A stretch of 64,000 bases of DNA. Source: Solea solea. Its lineage: Eukaryota > Chordata > Actinopteri > Pleuronectiformes > Soleidae. Made by a program: the position numbers and the translations under genes. The DNA is taken from positions 27,913,280 to 27,977,279 of the forward strand of contig NC_081146.1 of the NCBI RefSeq assembly GCF_958295425.1, read 5' to 3'. The notes under the pieces were generated by a model, which was not told the origin of the DNA, searched no databases, and was given only the letters and a program-made list of their open reading frames with translations. Shown piece by piece: positions 27,001-37,600 of this stretch; the first letter of the stretch is position 1; each line of letters starts with the position of its first letter.

Positions 27001-28177
27001 TTTCACCAGGCTCAGCTCAGTAAGTGGCAGCAGATCCTGCAGTCCACCGTCACACTTCTGGACCAGGCAAGTATCACACACACACACACACACACACATG
27101 ATGTATGTTGTTAAACTGTGACGGTGACGCTGTGAACGTGTTTGTGCGGTGACGGTGTGAACGTGGTGACAGTGTGAACGTGTTTGCATGGTGACGGTGT
27201 GAACGTGGTGACAGTGTGAACGTGTTTGTACAGTGACCGTGTGAACGTGGTGACAGTGTGAACGTGTTTGCATAGTGACGGTGTGAACGTGGTGACAGTG
27301 TGAACGTGTTTGCACGGTGACGGTGTGAACGTGGTGACAGTGTGAACGTGTTTGCACGGTGACGGTGTGAATGTGGTGACAGTGTGAACATGTTTGCACG
27401 GTGACGGTGTGAACGTGGTGACGGTGTGAACGTGTTTGTAGGGTGATGGTGTGAATGTGGTGACGGTGTGAACGTGTTTGTAGGTTGACGGTGTGAACGT
27501 GTTTGTAGGGTGACAGTGTGAACGTGGTGACAGTGTGAACGTGTTTGTAGGGTGACAGTGTGAACGTGTTTGTAGGTTGACGGTGTGAACGTGGTGACAG
27601 TGTGAACGTGTTTGTAGGGTTACAGTGTGAACGTGGTGACAGTGTGAACGTGGTGACAGTGTGAACGTGTTTGTAGGGTGACAGTGTGAACGTGTTTGTA
27701 GGTTGACGGTGTGAACGTGGTGACAGTGTGAATGTGTTTGCACAGTGACGGTGTGAACGTGGTGACAGTGTGAACGTGTTTGTAGGTTGACGGTGTGAAC
27801 GTGGTGACAGTGTGAACGTGGTGACAGTGTGAACGTGGTGACAGTGTGAACGTGTTTGTAGGTTGACAGTGTGACCGTGGTGACAGTGTGAACGTGTTTG
27901 TAGGTTGACAGTGTGACCGTGGTGACAGTGTGAACGTGTTTGCATGGTGACGGTGTGAACGTGGTGACAGTGTGAACGTGTTTCATAGTATGCAATGACA
28001 ATAAAGGCTTCATCATGTAATCCAGTATATCTGACCTGAATTCTCCACCCTCACCCAAACACATTGATCACCCAGATGAAGCAGTCTTTAGAGAAGCTCC
28101 ACCTGGGCATCGTGGTTCCAGAGGTGCACCAGGATCAACCCACCAACACACTCACAGAGCCGGTGTCTGAGGGATGA
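11512..28177 (+). CDS. gramd1a: gramd1a: GRAM/VASt domain ER sterol transfer protein (Aster-A), spliced
   Basis: Coding exons: 11512-11519, 13723-13948, 14724-14744, 14940-15024, 15374-15477, 15620-15715, 16503-16583, 18102-18220, 18598-18913, 19110-19263, 21354-21500, 21787-21908, 22259-22401, 22777-22880, 23133-23339, 24045-24129, 25840-25947, 26946-27066, 28076-28177. Their sum is 2,349 nt in one frame: 782 residues plus TGA (human GRAMD1A is about 724). Order: Ser/Gly-rich N-terminus, GRAM domain (about 100-200), acidic/Ser linker, VASt sterol-binding domain (about 404-577), basic linker, one membrane segment (about 664-685), short C-terminal coiled region. Family knowledge: GRAMD1 proteins sit in the ER at plasma-membrane contact sites; GRAM senses accessible cholesterol and phosphatidylserine, and VASt moves cholesterol to the ER. 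The MFD start, KMQSWY microexon and SLEKLHLGI end favour the 1A over the 1B/1C paralogue. All introns are GT-AG except the last, which is GC-AG. Confidence 0.93.
13723..13948 (+). CDS. gramd1a: gramd1a exon 2: Ser/Gly-rich N-terminal region
   Basis: Acceptor ctatag, donor gtaact. It enters in phase 2, so either upstream first exon fits. It encodes [19 protein letters not shown], then a poly-Gly stretch and a Ser-rich run ending FSRNAK. Low complexity and probably disordered. Confidence 0.9.
14724..14744 (+). CDS. gramd1a: gramd1a exon 3: 21-nt microexon (KMQSWYN)
   Basis: Bounded by ctttacag and gtaagt. The seven codons match the conserved KMQSWY segment that precedes the GRAM domain in vertebrate GRAMD1A/B. 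In-frame and skippable without a frameshift. A (GT)n microsatellite (14758-14836) starts 14 bases into the following intron. Confidence 0.9.
14758..14836. repeat. (GT)n microsatellite in gramd1a intron 3
   Basis: About 80 bp of gt repeats with a few gcat/gc interruptions, between exon 3 and exon 4. Confidence 0.95.
14940..16583 (+). CDS. gramd1a: gramd1a exons 4-7: GRAM domain
   Basis: Exons 14940-15024, 15374-15477, 15620-15715 and 16503-16583. They encode [20 protein letters not shown], a conserved helix, then the PH-like GRAM fold: [20 protein letters not shown], then [20 protein letters not shown] and [20 protein letters not shown]. The exon joins restore VDYSCALQ and NEKHFLTSF. Nothing in the domain is broken. 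Confidence 0.95.
17582..17640. mobile_element. Fish interspersed-repeat fragment (agaatactttattaatccc)
   Basis: The string cagaatcagaatgagaatac followed by tttattaatccc is a very common teleost repeat end. It is a short truncated piece of an unknown parent element. Confidence 0.45.
17887..17944. repeat. (GGAC AGAC)n / (ACAG)n microsatellite
   Basis: Cagacgga units pass into pure cagacagac tetranucleotides within gramd1a intron 7. Confidence 0.95.
18102..19263 (+). CDS. gramd1a: gramd1a exons 8-10: post-GRAM helix and Ser/acidic linker
   Basis: Exons 18102-18220, 18598-18913 and 19110-19263. The first gives [20 protein letters not shown] and [10 protein letters not shown], typical of the family. 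The second is a 105-residue Ser/Pro-rich linker. The third ends with [17 protein letters not shown], the acidic Ser motif that in GRAMD1 proteins sits just before VASt. The acceptor of the third exon lies directly after a (CT)n microsatellite (19072-19102). Confidence 0.9.
19565..19668. repeat. 10-bp tandem repeat (agctctgtag / agctctgcag)
   Basis: About ten degenerate copies of a 10-bp unit in gramd1a intron 10. Confidence 0.85.
19814..20772. repeat. Tetranucleotide array (CTGT/CTGA)n, about 960 bp
   Basis: A long mixture of ctgt and ctga units with occasional tatc, ttct, tgtgt and ttga changes, in gramd1a intron 10. Because four-base units cycle through all frames, the - strand reads as a long open frame of SQTDRQ-type repeats. 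That frame is an artefact. Confidence 0.97.
21243..21267. repeat. Poly-C tract
   Basis: 25 consecutive c residues about 85 bp upstream of the gramd1a exon 11 acceptor. Confidence 0.95.
21354..22880 (+). CDS. gramd1a: gramd1a exons 11-14: VASt sterol-transfer domain
   Basis: Exons 21354-21500, 21787-21908, 22259-22401 and 22777-22880. Conserved blocks: [55 protein letters not shown] and [27 protein letters not shown]. This is the START-like fold that holds cholesterol in this family. All exon phases agree and no stop interrupts it. Confidence 0.95.
22560..22655 (-). mobile_element. tRNA-derived SINE-like fragment
   Basis: On the - strand the sequence reads ggatggtgtagtgatcagca followed by ctcttgcctttgcagcaa. 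This is the A-box-like head of a common fish tRNA-related repeat. No second box or tail is clear, so it is truncated. Confidence 0.45.
23133..23339 (+). CDS. gramd1a: gramd1a exon 15: basic linker after VASt
   Basis: Acceptor ggtgcag, donor gtaagt. It encodes [15 protein letters not shown], then [14 protein letters not shown] (the family's conserved RRRKR basic patch) and a Gly/Arg/Glu-rich tail. The end of the exon is poorly conserved in the family. Confidence 0.88.
23772..24014. repeat. (TA)n/(TG)n compound microsatellite
   Basis: About 240 bp of alternating tatata and tgtgtg blocks, ending about 30 bp before the gramd1a exon 16 acceptor. A related shorter block lies at 23585-23640. Confidence 0.95.
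24045..25947 (+). CDS. gramd1a: gramd1a exons 16-17: single membrane anchor
   Basis: Exons 24045-24129 and 25840-25947. An intron (24130-25839) splits the codon for Ile inside the hydrophobic helix [20 protein letters not shown], about residues 664-685. It is followed by [18 protein letters not shown]. In the family this helix anchors the protein in the ER membrane. Confidence 0.92.
24955..25075 (-). mobile_element. Possible tRNA-derived SINE relic
   Basis: On the - strand gttgccagttcaaatccagg resembles a pol III B box (GGTTCGAATCC). It is flanked by gcctctgatctagtgtgaagg upstream. Single degenerate copy, low confidence. Confidence 0.35.
26946..28177 (+). CDS. gramd1a: gramd1a exons 18-19: C-terminal helix and stop
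   Basis: Exons 26946-27066 and 28076-28177. They encode [20 protein letters not shown], then [31 protein letters not shown] and a short polar tail to TGA at 28175-28177. The intron between them starts with gcaagt instead of gt. The joined reading frame matches the family, so the unusual donor is probably real. Confidence 0.9.
27067..27072 (+). promoter_or_regulatory. gramd1a: Non-canonical GC splice donor of gramd1a last intron
   Basis: Exon 18 ends GACCAG and is followed by gcaagt. GC donors are accepted by the major spliceosome when the rest of the site matches well, as it does here (CAG|gcaagt). The next exon starts in frame with [11 protein letters not shown]. Confidence 0.8.
27118..27986. 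repeat. Minisatellite filling gramd1a last intron (about 42-bp units)
   Basis: Tandem units built from gtgaacgtggtgacagt and gtgaacgtgtttgYaYggtgac, with length variants. Two - strand frames stay open for about 320-350 codons ([14 protein letters not shown] repeats) only because the units avoid stops. It starts about 50 bp after the GC donor. Confidence 0.97.
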
Positions 28178-29182
28178 GCTGTACCTCTGCTGCTGGAGCA
28201 ACACTGTCTGTGATACTCGACTCCACAAATAAACAAAAAACTCCCCCACATGTGGGACATGCAGGGGCAGGAACTGATGGCAGCACCCGCCTCCTTGAGG
28301 AGCCCTGCAGTAATGAACGTATACAGCTGCAAGTCATCTGTATGTTAACGTGTGGAAACAGGTCGGCTGTCTCACACCTTCCACTTCCTCCACTCATAAA
28401 ACTGACCTGCAACATTTCATCCACTCACTGGAACAGGAAGTGTGGGCTCCACTTCCTCTGACGAATGCCTGCTGAAACAAGAAAGGAGCATTTCAACACC
28501 AGATTTCATTTGACATCTGAGACACTCCCACTCCTCCTTTAAGAAGCTTTTTGGGTTTTATTTGAGTTGTTTGTAAGGACCATCACAGTATTTATTATTC
28601 CCAATGACTGAAGTGCTAAGTGCTGTCTGCTCTGTCTGCTCTGAGACGTCACCTGGTGGCTGCTCGGGTTTGCTGTTACAATGAGGACCAAAATGATGTC
28701 AAATGATTACTGGTCTCAGCAATAATAACTATAGTGATTCTAGTCATTTTTGAATGTCTCAAGCTAAGAATGATGAAAATAATGAAGAAGAAATGTAGTC
28801 GTAGAAATAAACAAACCAGGAAAGAAAAAGATCTCCTCAATGTTACTTGATATCAAACATTTCATTTTCATAGCATTTCTTTTCTTCCATATAGAACTAA
28901 AATATTACTAGTGACTTGTTTGTTTCACTGGATCGCACATTTTAAAACGTAAAGGACCAACCAAATATTTGTTGGCCCATGTAAAGATAAAGGGAATCTG
29001 TTTTGCAGTATTATTTCTCTTCTTTCTTTCTTTTTTTATTTCTTTTTCACATTCTGTCTCAGCTCTTTTGTTTGGATCTGTCATTTCTGTCCATTATTGT
29101 TGACTTTTTGCCTCCGATGAAAAATGATGTGAAAATCTGCACTCCCATCTTTTTTTCTCCTCTCCACTCTTCTTTATCTCTC

Positions 29183-29213
<31 letters not shown>

Positions 29214-29300
29214 GTCTGTCTGTCTGTCTGTCTCTCTCTCCGTGCATCACGTGGGCCCTGCTGTGCATGGCCATCCACAGATAAGAAAAGGATGTAATAT
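28178..29300 (+). other. gramd1a: gramd1a 3' UTR region
   Basis: Follows the TGA. AATAAA occurs at 28228-28233 and 28806-28811; either could serve as the poly(A) signal. A (CT)n/(CTGT)n run lies at 29178-29240. No further coding exon is seen. Confidence 0.6.
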
Positions 29301-29624
29301 TTATTAAAGAGAGGAGGAGGGAGGATGTACTGTCATGGAGAGAAATGAAAAATGTTATAAAACGTGAAACGTGTTCTCACTCATTTTTGACTCACGCTGC
29401 ATCTTAACATTGAAAAGCTTTATAACTGAAAACAGAGGTTTCATTTTCTGTTTAGTTTTTTACATTACATTACACCCCCTAAACTTAGGGATATTTTAAA
29501 CTTTTATTGTATTTGGGAATTGACACAGTAGAGAGAGGATCCTTCTGAAGGATGCAGTCAACAGATTGTAAGGATTGCACTTTAGTTTATTAAAACCTTC
29601 AGGAGTTATTGGACAATCATTTAT

Positions 29625-29710
29625 TTATCACTCCATCAAGTTTATTTGTATTGCACCTTTAAATAACAAGGTAATTCAAAGTGCTTTACATAAAACGTTA
29701 AAAAGCTTAA
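29625..29710. mobile_element. Fish interspersed-repeat fragment
   Basis: tcaagtttatttgtattgca followed by aattcaaagtgctttacata is a widespread teleost repeat motif. Truncated and non-coding. The following 300 bp may belong to the same insertion. Confidence 0.5.
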
Positions 29711-30454
29711 AGAGACATTTATTAAAATGACATTCAGATATAAAATCAACATCAAGGGTGTCAAAGGAAGAGAGTGCAGAATTAGCAATTACTGAAATGC
29801 AGCGGCAAACACAAAGTCTTCAGTCTTGAGTTAAAAGCGCAGCCAGGTACGACATCGTCGCCTTTGAAAAACAAATCTTTGAGAGATCCAACCCACACTG
29901 TGTTTGACGACTCACTAGACACACCCACAGGCCGGCCCACCACACGTATCAACACCAACAACAAGATTAGAAACTGGAGCCTGACAGTCAGGAAAAAGTG
30001 ACTCTGTGTCTAGATTTCCAGCATTCCAAATACCTGACCTGCAGGTAGACAGCTTTGCAGGGGCCTCTTTTCAGCACATAGGGGCCATCCTGTCCAAAAT
30101 GAGTATAACCTCCTCAGTCGGGTCATTTTATCCCTCGGCCTCGACTCAAAAAGTTGCGACATCCAAAGACCTGCAAATGCTCATTCCACAGACCACCATT
30201 TGGGTGCCTCTCATTCCTTTTTACGAGAGCCCTTCCCCATCAGCAACAGACCGATCTGCACAACCTCAATCGGTACTTTAGGTCTAACCACAATTCCCTG
30301 AACGAGTGTGATAAGATGTGACAGCCCAACGGCTGCTCTAGTATCCCTGAGCCCGTAAAGGAGGGACCACTTGAAATGACTTTTAAATTGTCTCCAGCTC
30401 AGCAAGGTCCTCACATGTGTTGCAACACAAGGTTGAAATACAAGCATAATTGAT

Positions 30455-31040
30455 AGCACCAGACTTGATTTGCAACAACATCATAAATTAAAAATTGCCA
30501 CTCACTTTTGCAAAAAAACTAATGAATTATCATTTGAATCATGATCTGATAAGGGCAGTGCAGGTGTCATAATGGACCAGTACATTTGGGAGGGCAATAG
30601 ACAATTATTGGACACCAATTATTACACTAAATCACAAAGATCTATTTATCTGGGCATGATTCCCTCAGTGGAAAAAAAATCACACAAAAATGATTGTCAA
30701 TGCAAAACAAAAAACTATTTAAGGGGCATTGAAGAAACTTGACCCAGACGGTTACATGTGCTTCCTAAAATCCACAAGGAACCTGAGAAGTTGAGTAAAC
30801 CCCCTGAAAGACCCATAGTCTCAGACTGTGGCAGCGAGACATACTACAGCAGAATACCTTGATTTCTACCTCAATCCTCAATGACGAGACACCCCAGCTA
30901 TTTAAAAGACATCTATGACTTTCTAAACAAAATCAAACTGCTTTCCATTCCACACTCCTTCCTGTTCACCATGGATGTGGAGAGTCTCTACACTAACATC
31001 GATATCTGAGGGCATTCAGGCCATTAAAATAGGCTGTCAC
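30455..31040 (+). pseudogene. Penelope-like retroelement reverse transcriptase relic
   Basis: One + frame (codons in phase with 30545) gives SDKGSAGVIMD near 30545, LPKIHK at 30761, RPIVSDCGSETYY and, near 30884-31006, PSYLKDIYDFLNKIK, then FTMDVESLYTNIDI. DKGGA-VIMD, LPKIHK, GRPIVS and the catalytic-Asp motif LDVxSLYTNI are marks of Penelope-like (and related) reverse transcriptases. In-frame stops at 30740-30742, 30860-30862 and 31007-31009 show it is dead. No endonuclease domain follows; the frame is cut off about 60 bp before the 38-bp array. Confidence 0.8.
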
Positions 31041-31629
31041 GGGGTGAAGGGTGTCACAAGCTCTGGTCCGCTGACTTAGTTATTGGTGTGCAGTCTATTT
31101 TGACTGATTTTGGACGACATACTATACTATGACTTTTTTGACTGATTTTGGACGACATACTATACTATGACTTTTTTGACAGATTTTGGACGACATACTA
31201 AACTATGACTTTTTTGACAGATTTTGGACGACATACTATACTATGACTTTTTTGACTGATTTTGGACGACATACTAAACTATGACATTTTTGACAGATTT
31301 TGGACGACATACTATACTATGACTTTTTTGACTGATTTTGGACGACATACTAAACTATGACTTTTTTGACAGATTTTGGACAACATACTATACTATGACT
31401 TTTTTGACTGATTTTGGACGACATACTAAATAAACTATGACTTTTTTGACAGATTTTGGACGACATACTATACTATGACTTTTTTGACTGATTTTGGACG
31501 ACATACTAAACTATGACTTTTTTGACTGATTTTGGACGACATACTATACTATGACTTTTTTGACTGATTTTGGACGACATACTAAACTATGACTTTTTTG
31601 ACAGATTTTGGACGACATACTATACTATG

Positions 31630-34600
31630 ACTTTTTTGACTGATTTTGGACGACATACTAAACTATGACTTTTTTGACTGATTTTGGACGACATACTAAA
31701 CTATGACTTTTTTGACTGATTTTGGACGACATACTAAACTATGACTTTTTTGACAGATTTTGGACGACATACTATACTATGACTTTTTTGACTGATTTTG
31801 GACGACATACTATACTATGACTTTTTTGACTGATTTTGGACGACATACTATACTATGACTTTTTTTGTCTCATTTTGGACGACATACTAAACTATGACTC
31901 TTTGAATGATTTTGGACGACATACTATACTATGACTTTTTTGACTGATTTTGGACGACATACTATACTATGACTTTTTTGACTGATTTTGGACGACATAC
32001 TATACTATGACTTTTTTGACTGATTTTGGACGACATACTAAACTATGACTGTTTTGACTGATTTTGGACGACATACTATACTATGACTTTTTTGACAGAT
32101 TTTGGACGACATACTATACTATGACTTTTTTGACTGATTTTGGACGACATACTATACTATGACTTTTTTGACTGATTTTGGACGACATACTATACTATGA
32201 CTTTTTTGACTGATTTTGGACGACTGACTATACTATGACTTTTTTGAGTGATTTTGGACGACATTCTTTACTATGACTTTTTTGTCACATTTTGGACGAC
32301 ATACTATACTATGACTTTTTTGAGTGATTTTGGACGACATACTATACTATGACTTTTTTGAGTGATTTTGGACGACATACTATACTATGACTTTTTTGAG
32401 TGATTTTGGACAACATACTATACTATGACTTTTTTGTCACATTTTGGACGACTGACTATACTATGACTTTTTTGACTGATTTTGGACGACATACTATACT
32501 ATGACTTTTTTGACTGATTTTGGACGACTGACTATACTATGACTTTTTTGACTGATTTTGGACGACATTCTTTACTATGACTTTTTTGTCACATTTTGGA
32601 CGACATACTATACTATGACTTTTTTGAGTGATTTTGGACGACATACTATACTATGACTTTTTTGTCACATTTTGGACGACATACTATACTATGACTTTTT
32701 TGAGTGATATTGGACGACATACTATACTATGACTTTTTTGTCACATTTTGGACGACATACTATACTATGACTTTTTTGACTGATTTTGGACGACTGACTA
32801 TACTATGACTTTTTTGAGTGATTTTGGACGACATTCTTTACTATGACTTTTTTGTCACATTTTGGACGACATACTATACTATGACTTTTTTGAGTGATTT
32901 TGGACGACATACTATACTATGACTTTTTTGAGTGATTTTGGACGACATACTATACTATGACTTTTTTGAGTGATTTTGGACGACATACTATACTATGACT
33001 TTTTTGAGTGATTTTGGACGACATACTATACTATGACTTTTTTGACTGATTTTGAACGACATACTATACTATGACTTTTTTGTCACATTTTGAACGACAT
33101 ACTATACTATGACTTTTTTGACTGATTTTGGACAACATACTATACTATGACTTTTTTGAGTGATATTGGACGACATACTATACTATGACTTTTTTGTCAC
33201 ATTTTGGACGACATACTATACTATGACTTTTTTGAGTGATTTTGGACGACATACTATACTATGACTTTTTTGAGTGATTTTGGACGACATTCTATACTAT
33301 GACTTTTTTGAGTGATTTTGGACAACATACTATACTATGACTTTTTTGTCACATTTTGGACGACTGACTATACTATGACTTTTTTGACTGATTTTGGACG
33401 ACATACTATACTATGACTTTTTTGTCACATTTTGGACGACATACTATACTATGACTTTTTTGACTGATTTTGGACGACTGACTATACTATGACTTTTTTG
33501 AGTGATTTTGGACGACATTCTTTACTATGACTTTTTTGTCACATTTTGGACGACATACTATACTATGACTTTTTTGAGTGATTTTGGACGACATACTATA
33601 CTATGACTTTTTTGAGTGATTTTGGACGACATACTATACTATGACTTTTTTGAGTGATTTTGGACGACATACTATACTATGACTTTTTTGAGTGATTTTG
33701 GACGACATACTATACTATGACTTTTTTGAGTGATTTTGAACGACATACTATACTATGACTTTTTTGACTGATTATGGACGACATACTATACTATGACTTT
33801 TTTGACTGATTTTGAACGACATACTATACTATGACTTTTTTGTCACATTTTGGACGACATACTATACTATGACTTTTTTGACTGATTTTGAACGACATAC
33901 TATACTATGACTTTTTTGACTGATTTTGGACGACATACTATACTATGACTTTTTTGAGTGATATTGGACGACATACTTTACTATGACTTTTTTGTCACAT
34001 TTTGGACGACATACTATACTATGACTTTTTTGAGTGATTTTGGACGACATACTATACTATGACTTTTTTGACAGATTTTGGACGACATACTATACTATGA
34101 CATTTTTGACTGATTTTGGACGACATACTATACTATGACTTTTTTGTCACATTTTGGACGACATACTAAACTATGACTGTTTTGACTGATTTTGGACGAC
34201 ATACTATACTATGACTTTTTTGACTGATTTTGGACGACATACTATACTATGACTTTTTTGAGTGATTTTGGACGACATTCTTTACTATGACTTTTTTGTC
34301 ACATTTTGGACGACATACTATACTATGACTTTTTTGAGTGATTTTGGACAACATACTATACTATGACTTTTTTGAGTGATTTTGGACGACATACTATACT
34401 ATGACTTTTTGGAGTGATTTTGGACAACATACTATACTATGACTTTTTTGACTGATTTTGGACGACATACTATACTATGACTTTTTTGAGTGATTTTGGA
34501 CGACATTCTTTACTATGACTTTTTTGTCACATTTTGGACGACATACTATACTATGACTTTTTTGAGTGATTTTGGACGACATACTATACTATGACTTTTT

Positions 34601-37600
34601 TGAGTGATTTTGGACGACATACTATACTATGACTTTTTTGAGTGATTTTGGACAACATACTATACTATGACTTTTTTGTCACATTTTGGACGACTGACTA
34701 TACTATGACTTTTTTGACTGATTTTGGACGACATACTATACTATGACTTTTTTGACTGATTTTGGACGACTGACTATACTATGACTTTTTTGACTGATTT
34801 TGGACGACATTCTTTACTATGACTTTTTTGTCACATTTTGGACGACATACTATACTATGACTTTTTTGAGTGATTTTGGACGACATACTATACTATGACT
34901 TTTTTGTCACATTTTGGACGACATACTATACTATGACTTTTTTGAGTGATATTGGACGACATACTATACTATGACTTTTTTGTCACATTTTGGACGACAT
35001 ACTATACTATGACTTTTTTGACTGATTTTGGACGACATACTAAACTATGACTGTTTTGACTGATTTTGGACGACATACTATACTATGACTTTTTTGACAG
35101 ATTTTGGACGACATACTATACTATGACTTTTTTGAGTGATTTTGGACGACATACTATACTATGACTTTTTTGACTGATTTTGGACGACATACTATACTAT
35201 GACTTTTTTGAGTGATTTTGGACGACATACTATACTATGACTTTTTTTGTCACATTTTGGATGACATACTATACTATGACTTTTTTGACTGATTTTGGAC
35301 GACATACTATACTATGACTTTTTTGACTGATTTTGGACAACATACTATACTATGACTTTTTTGAGTGATATTGGACGACATACTATACTATGACTTTTTT
35401 GTCACATTTTGGACGACATACTATACTATGACTTTTTTGAGTGATTTTGGACGACATACTATACTATGACTTTTTTGAGTGATTTTGGACGACATTCTAT
35501 ACTATGACTTTTTTGAGTGATTTTGGACAACATACTATACTATGACTTTTTTGTCACATTTTGGACGACTGACTATACTATGACTTTTTTGACTGATTTT
35601 GGACGACATACTATACTATGACTTTTTTGTCACATTTTGGACGACATACTATACTATGACTTTTTTGACTGATTTTGGACGACATACTATACTATGACTT
35701 TTTTGAGTGATTTTGGACGACATTCTTTACTATGACTTTTTTGTCACATTTTGGACGACATACTATACTATGACTTTTTTGAGTGATTTTGGACGACATA
35801 CTATACTATGACTTTTTTGAGTGATTTTGGACGACATACTATACTATGACTTTTTTGAGTGATTTTGGACGACATACTATACTATGACTTTTTTGAGTGA
35901 TTTTGGACGACATACTATACTATGACTTTTTTGACTGATTTTGAACGACATACTATACTATGACTTTTTAGACTGATTTTGGACGACATACTAAACTATG
36001 ACTTTTTTGACTGATTTTGGACGACATACTAAACTATGACTTTTTTGACTGATTTTGGACGACATACTAAACTATGACTTTTTTGACAGATTTTGGACGA
36101 CATACTATACTATGACTTTTTTGACTGATTTTGGACGACATACTATACTATGACTTTTTTGACTGATTTTGGACGACATACTATACTATGACTTTTTTTG
36201 TCTCATTTTGGACGACATACTAAACTATGACTCTTTGAATGATTTTGGACGACATACTATACTATGACTTTTTTGACTGATTTTGGACGACATACTATAC
36301 TATGACTTTTTTGACTGATTTTGGACGACATACTATACTATGACTTTTTTGACTGATTTTGGACGACATACTAAACTATGACTGTTTTGACTGATTTTGG
36401 ACGACATACTATACTATGACTTTTTTGACAGATTTTGGACGACATACTATACTATGACTTTTTTGACTGATTTTGGACGACATACTATACTATGACTTTT
36501 TTGACTGATTTTGGACGACATACTATACTATGACTTTTTTGACTGATTTTGGACGACTGACTATACTATGACTTTTTTGAGTGATTTTGGACGACATTCT
36601 TTACTATGACTTTTTTGTCACATTTTGGACGACATACTATACTATGACTTTTTTGAGTGATTTTGGACGACATACTATACTATGACTTTTTTGAGTGATT
36701 TTGGACGACATACTATACTATGACTTTTTTGAGTGATTTTGGACAACATACTATACTATGACTTTTTTGTCACATTTTGGACGACTGACTATACTATGAC
36801 TTTTTTGACTGATTTTGGACGACATACTATACTATGACTTTTTTGACTGATTTTGGACGACTGACTATACTATGACTTTTTTGACTGATTTTGGACGACA
36901 TTCTTTACTATGACTTTTTTGTCACATTTTGGACGACATACTATACTATGACTTTTTTGAGTGATTTTGGACGACATACTATACTATGACTTTTTTGTCA
37001 CATTTTGGACGACATACTATACTATGACTTTTTTGAGTGATATTGGACGACATACTATACTATGACTTTTTTGTCACATTTTGGACGACATACTATACTA
37101 TGACTTTTTTGACTGATTTTGGACGACTGACTATACTATGACTTTTTTGAGTGATTTTGGACGACATTCTTTACTATGACTTTTTTGTCACATTTTGGAC
37201 GACATACTATACTATGACTTTTTTGAGTGATTTTGGACGACATACTATACTATGACTTTTTTGAGTGATTTTGGACGACATACTATACTATGACTTTTTT
37301 GAGTGATTTTGGACGACATACTATACTATGACTTTTTTGAGTGATTTTGGACGACATACTATACTATGACTTTTTTGACTGATTTTGAACGACATACTAT
37401 ACTATGACTTTTTTGTCACATTTTGAACGACATACTATACTATGACTTTTTTGACTGATTTTGGACAACATACTATACTATGACTTTTTTGAGTGATATT
37501 GGACGACATACTATACTATGACTTTTTTGTCACATTTTGGACGACATACTATACTATGACTTTTTTGAGTGATTTTGGACGACATACTATACTATGACTT

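Noticed and set aside
26884..28064. Two overlapping - strand open frames of about 350 and 320 codons ([14 protein letters not shown] repeats)
   Set aside because: They lie wholly on the intronic minisatellite, are open in two frames at once and have repeat-only composition.
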